Below are positions 13,068 to 15,189 of a DNA stretch of 15,189 nt, piece by piece. Every line of letters begins with the position of its first letter. The stretch's first letter is position 1. A program made the translations under genes and the position numbers. The stretch comes from CAYSIX01 sp964431205 (lineage in GTDB: Bacteria; Planctomycetota; Phycisphaerae; Phycisphaerales; Phycisphaeraceae). The notes under the pieces were generated by a model, which ran no database searches, was not told where the DNA came from, and was given only the letters and a program-made list of their open reading frames with translations. The stretch covers positions 1-15,189 of the forward strand of contig CAYSIX010000086.1 of NCBI GenBank assembly GCA_964431205.1. Direction: 5' to 3'.

Positions 13068-14363
13068 TTACGTCGACGCGCTGATCTGCCGCGGGGTCGC
13101 GTCGATCGTCGGCACGTTGCCCTCGGCCGGCAGCTCCTTCGACGAGTCCGCGCCCAGGTCCTTGAACCGCCTGGCCGAGACCAGCACGCGCGTCTCGAGC
13201 GAGCCGACGAAGTCGTTGTACGACTTGACCGCGTTGCCCAGGTGGCTGCCGACCTTCTCGGCGTGGCCGGTCAGCGTCGCGATCCGCTCGTGCAGCTCCA
13301 CCCCCAGGTCCCGCACCCGCCGCGCGTTCTCCGCCAGCCGCTGCTCCCGCCAGCCCAGCTCGATCACCCGCAGCAGGCTGATCAGGATCGTCGGCGTCGC
13401 GATGACCACGCCCCGGCTCATCGCCGACTCCTGCAGGTCCGGCTTGAGCTGCACCGCCGGCTGCAGGAAGCTCTCTCCCGGGATAAACAACACGACGAAG
13501 TCCGGCGAACGCTCGAACCGCTCCGTGTAGCCCTTGCTCGACAGGTCGCGCACGCGGCTCTCGATGTCGCGCAGGTGGTCACGGAAGCGCTGGGCCCGCG
13601 TCGTCTCGTCCGTCGCCTCGATCGCCGCGTAGTAGTTCTGTCCGACGCTCTTGGCGTCCACGACCACGCAGCGGTCCGACGGCAGGCGAACGACCATGTC
13701 GGGTCGCTGCGCGTCGTCGCCGCGCCAGACGGTGATCTGCTCGGAGAAGTCGCAGTGCGGGATCATGCCGGCCAGCTCGGCGATCCGCTTGAGCGTCAGC
13801 TCGCCCCACCGGCCGCGCGCCGTCGCCGACCCCTGCAGGGCGTTGGTCAGCGTGGCCGTCTGGCGCCCGAGCTGCTGCTGGGCGTCGAGCAGCGACGCCA
13901 GCTGCTGCTTCAGCCCGTGGTAGGCGACCTCACGCTGCTTCTCGATCTGCGTGACGGCGGTCGAGTGCTTGTCCAGCGTCTCGCGGATCGGCTTGAGCAT
14001 CGACTCGATCGCCTGCTTGCGCTGCTCCAGCTCGGCGGCCGCCTCCTTGCGACCGCCCTCGAACGCCTGCTTGGCCAGTTGCAGAAACTGCTCGTTCGAC
14101 TGCCGCAGCACGTCCGACGCCAGCCGGCGAAACTTGTCGTCCAGCCCCTCGAGCTGCGTCTTCGCCGCCGTGATCTGCCGTTCCAGCTCGCCCTTCTCAT
14201 TACGCAGTGAGTCGACCTGTCGCTCAGCGTCGGCCAGCTCACCGGTCAGCCGATCACGTTCGGCGCACAGGCTCCGGCGGTTAGCGAGCAGCCACAGACA
14301 CCACCCACCGGCGGCCAGGCCCGCGGCCAGCGCGATCCAGAACAGCACCATCCAGATGTTCAT
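13068..14363 (-). CDS. rmuC: DNA recombination protein RmuC
   Basis: This 431-aa protein has the full RmuC layout: an N-terminal membrane anchor (about 3-27), a long coiled coil (about 30-175), and the RmuC nuclease-like domain beginning with GRWGE (184-188) and LAGM (197-200). The PD-(D/E)XK-like core is seen as Asp222 in RPDMVVRLP and DAK at 236-238 in CVVVDAKSV. Further conserved segments are VVLFIPGESFL and VVIATPTILISLL. RmuC limits recombination at inverted repeats in E. coli, which is of note beside the many inverted repeats here. The ATG at 14363 has only a weak GGGG upstream, but a TAAAAT box ends 6 bases before it. Upstream on the same strand is the 131-aa gene, 41 bases away. Confidence 0.93.
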   Translation of the reverse strand: MNIWMVLFWIALAAGLAAGGWCLWLLANRRSLCAERDRLTGELADAERQVDSLRNEKGELERQITAAKTQLEGLDDKFRRLASDVLRQSNEQFLQLAKQAFEGGRKEAAAELEQRKQAIESMLKPIRETLDKHSTAVTQIEKQREVAYHGLKQQLASLLDAQQQLGRQTATLTNALQGSATARGRWGELTLKRIAELAGMIPHCDFSEQITVWRGDDAQRPDMVVRLPSDRCVVVDAKSVGQNYYAAIEATDETTRAQRFRDHLRDIESRVRDLSSKGYTERFERSPDFVVLFIPGESFLQPAVQLKPDLQESAMSRGVVIATPTILISLLRVIELGWREQRLAENARRVRDLGVELHERIATLTGHAEKVGSHLGNAVKSYNDFVGSLETRVLVSARRFKDLGADSSKELPAEGNVPTIDATPRQISAST

Positions 14364-14369
14364 ACCCCG

Positions 14370-14375
14370 ATTTTA
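14370..14375 (-). promoter_or_regulatory. candidate -10 box for rmuC (possible leaderless transcript)
   Basis: TAAAAT on the minus strand (5 of 6 to TATAAT) ends 6 bases before the rmuC ATG, so a transcript would start at or next to the start codon. The matching -35 position (GACGGT at 17 bases) is poor. Confidence 0.25.
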
Positions 14376-14404
14376 CCCGGTTCGGCCGCGCGACCGTCGA
14401 GTGG

Positions 14405-14800
14405 TCAAACCCGTATGTCGAGGTGGTGATACAGCGGCCGATCGGGATCGGTTGGCCGGGCCGCGGACTCGACGGCGGGCGGGGCGGCCATCGCGTCTTG
14501 CGTGAGCGTGGCGGTGTCGGTCTCATCCGCCGCGCCGCCGTCCTCGCGGCGGCGATCGGCCGACCGGCCCCGCGTCGCACGCTCGTGCTCGGGCACCTGA
14601 TCGTCGATGCGGACCCGCGCCCCCGACTCGGCGTCCTCGCTCTCCTGCAGGTGCACCAGCAGGGCCTCGTAGGCGTCGGCGACGCGGCGGGCGCTGTCGG
14701 CCCGCTCGCGGGTGCGGCGATCACGCTGGCGGGCGACCTGCTCGGCCTGGTGCCCGGCCTGAGCCACCCCCGCCGCGATGCTCGTGCCCATCACGCTCAT
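14405..14800 (-). CDS. small conserved hypothetical protein (131 aa), coiled-coil N-terminus
   Basis: This 131-aa soluble protein starts MSVMGTSIAAGVAQAGHQAEQ, followed by a charged helical stretch rich in Arg, Glu, Gln and Ala (about 17-55, probable coiled coil), a low-complexity Asp/Glu/Arg/Ala middle, and a short C-terminal motif LYHHLDIRV. The conserved-looking ends around a variable middle suggest a planctomycete-specific small protein (impression, not a search). The ATG at 14800 is preferred because the upstream in-frame region to 14914 is Arg/Ala/Gly-rich; GGGAG lies about 11 bases upstream, a loose fit. It is 41 bases from rmuC on the same strand and downstream of nusG. Function unknown. 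Confidence 0.65.
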   Translation of the reverse strand: MSVMGTSIAAGVAQAGHQAEQVARQRDRRTRERADSARRVADAYEALLVHLQESEDAESGARVRIDDQVPEHERATRGRSADRRREDGGAADETDTATLTQDAMAAPPAVESAARPTDPDRPLYHHLDIRV

Positions 14801-14975
14801 ACGCCTGCGCGCTCCCGTCGCCGCGGCCCGGGCGCACACCGCCGGCAGCGGCTGCCCCCCCGGCCCATTCATGGTTATCGGCAAGTCGGCGACGAAACTT
14901 CGCCGAACGCGCAAGCAACTGCCAGATCAAAGGTTATCCGCCGACCGATTCCCCGCCGTCACCGCCGCGGCTCGC
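14801..14975. other. spacer between nusG and the 131-aa gene
   Basis: These 175 bases contain no gene I can support and no hairpin with a T-run after nusG. Two similar nonamers, GATAACC preceded by CG or CC, occur near 14874-14882 and 14932-14941 on the minus strand. No confident promoter seen. Confidence 0.4.
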
Positions 14976-15189
14976 CTACTCCTCGACCCGCTCGATCAGC
15001 CAATACTCCAGCTCGATCGGCGTCGACCGCCCGAAGATCGTCACGATCACACGCACCTTGCCCTGGTCGGGCAGCAGCTCGTCCACCGTCCCCTCCATGT
15101 TCTCGAACGGCCCTTCCTTGATCTTGATGTGCTCGCCCTTCTGGAACTCCATCTTGACCTGCGGTTCCTCCTCGGCGGGCTTGGAGGCC
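14976..15189 (-). CDS. nusG: transcription termination/antitermination protein NusG, C-terminal part
   Basis: The last 70 codons of a gene that begins beyond the right edge; the first complete codon in the window ends at 15188. The residues show a Glu-rich linker (KPAEEEPQ) and a KOW domain: FQKGEHIKIKEGPFENMEG, a TVDELLPDQGKVRV strand, then IFGRSTPIELEYWLIERVEE. The GPF..M.G and FGR.TP.ELE motifs are standard for NusG, which couples RNA polymerase to ribosomal protein S10 or Rho through this domain. In most bacteria rplK follows; here the next gene is the 131-aa hypothetical. A NusG paralogue cannot be excluded without the N-terminal domain, but the KOW sequence looks like the housekeeping form. 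Confidence 0.92.
   Translation of the reverse strand, partial: ASKPAEEEPQVKMEFQKGEHIKIKEGPFENMEGTVDELLPDQGKVRVIVTIFGRSTPIELEYWLIERVEE

Noticed and set aside
13242..14210. 322-codon open frame on the plus strand
   Set aside because: Antisense shadow of rmuC; Arg/Leu/Gln-rich without motifs.
14801..14914. 38-residue N-terminal extension of the 131-aa protein
   Set aside because: Arg/Ala/Gly-rich with no features; the MSVMGTSIA start looks like the true conserved N-terminus, though 14872 remains possible.

Overview
This GC-rich window looks like a chromosomal segment of a planctomycete, probably of the Phycisphaerae. That is inference. It rests on two exported proteins with PEP-CTERM-type sorting tails, very high GC, PadR-linked membrane proteins, and long non-coding spacers holding GC-rich hairpin repeats. 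There are 13 protein genes, one of which (nusG) runs off the right edge. I found no tRNA, rRNA, CRISPR array or transposase.

Layout. 1-227: a 7-bp tandem repeat and a candidate promoter pointing out of the window. 228-1208 (-): membrane-anchored endonuclease/exonuclease/phosphatase-fold protein. 1333-2223 (-) and 2772-3365 (+): two divergent PEP-CTERM exported proteins sharing a 548-bp non-coding region with an operator-like palindrome, candidate promoters and a structured leader. 3366-3705: a strong terminator and a cluster of repeats. 3706-5942 (-): a PadR regulator overlapping by ATGA a 627-residue membrane protein with a HAAS-like N-terminus, behind a TTGACA-N17-TACTAT promoter with an overlapping inverted repeat. 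This operon lies between two direct copies of a 103-bp, 97% identical palindrome-rich element. 6157-9908 (-): two overlapping ABC half-transporters forming a probable heterodimeric exporter with one canonical and one degenerate ATP site. 9909-10237: divergent promoter region with an inverted copy of a second hairpin repeat. 10238-13050 (+): class V aminotransferase (interrupted by an assembly gap), a 94-aa conserved hypothetical, a 149-aa membrane protein and a creatininase-family amidohydrolase. 13068-15189 (-): rmuC, a small conserved hypothetical, and the C-terminal KOW domain of NusG.

How the genes work together. The clearest functional units are the PadR/HAAS pair (a regulator with its co-encoded membrane partner), the heterodimeric exporter, and the divergent pair of surface proteins. 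The best candidate for something undescribed is the PadR/HAAS unit: the membrane protein carries a large unassigned domain and a pseudopilin-like C-terminus and is flanked by near-identical repeats. Other points for a second look are the asymmetric ATPase sites, the structured leader of the second PEP-CTERM gene, and nusG not being followed by rplK.
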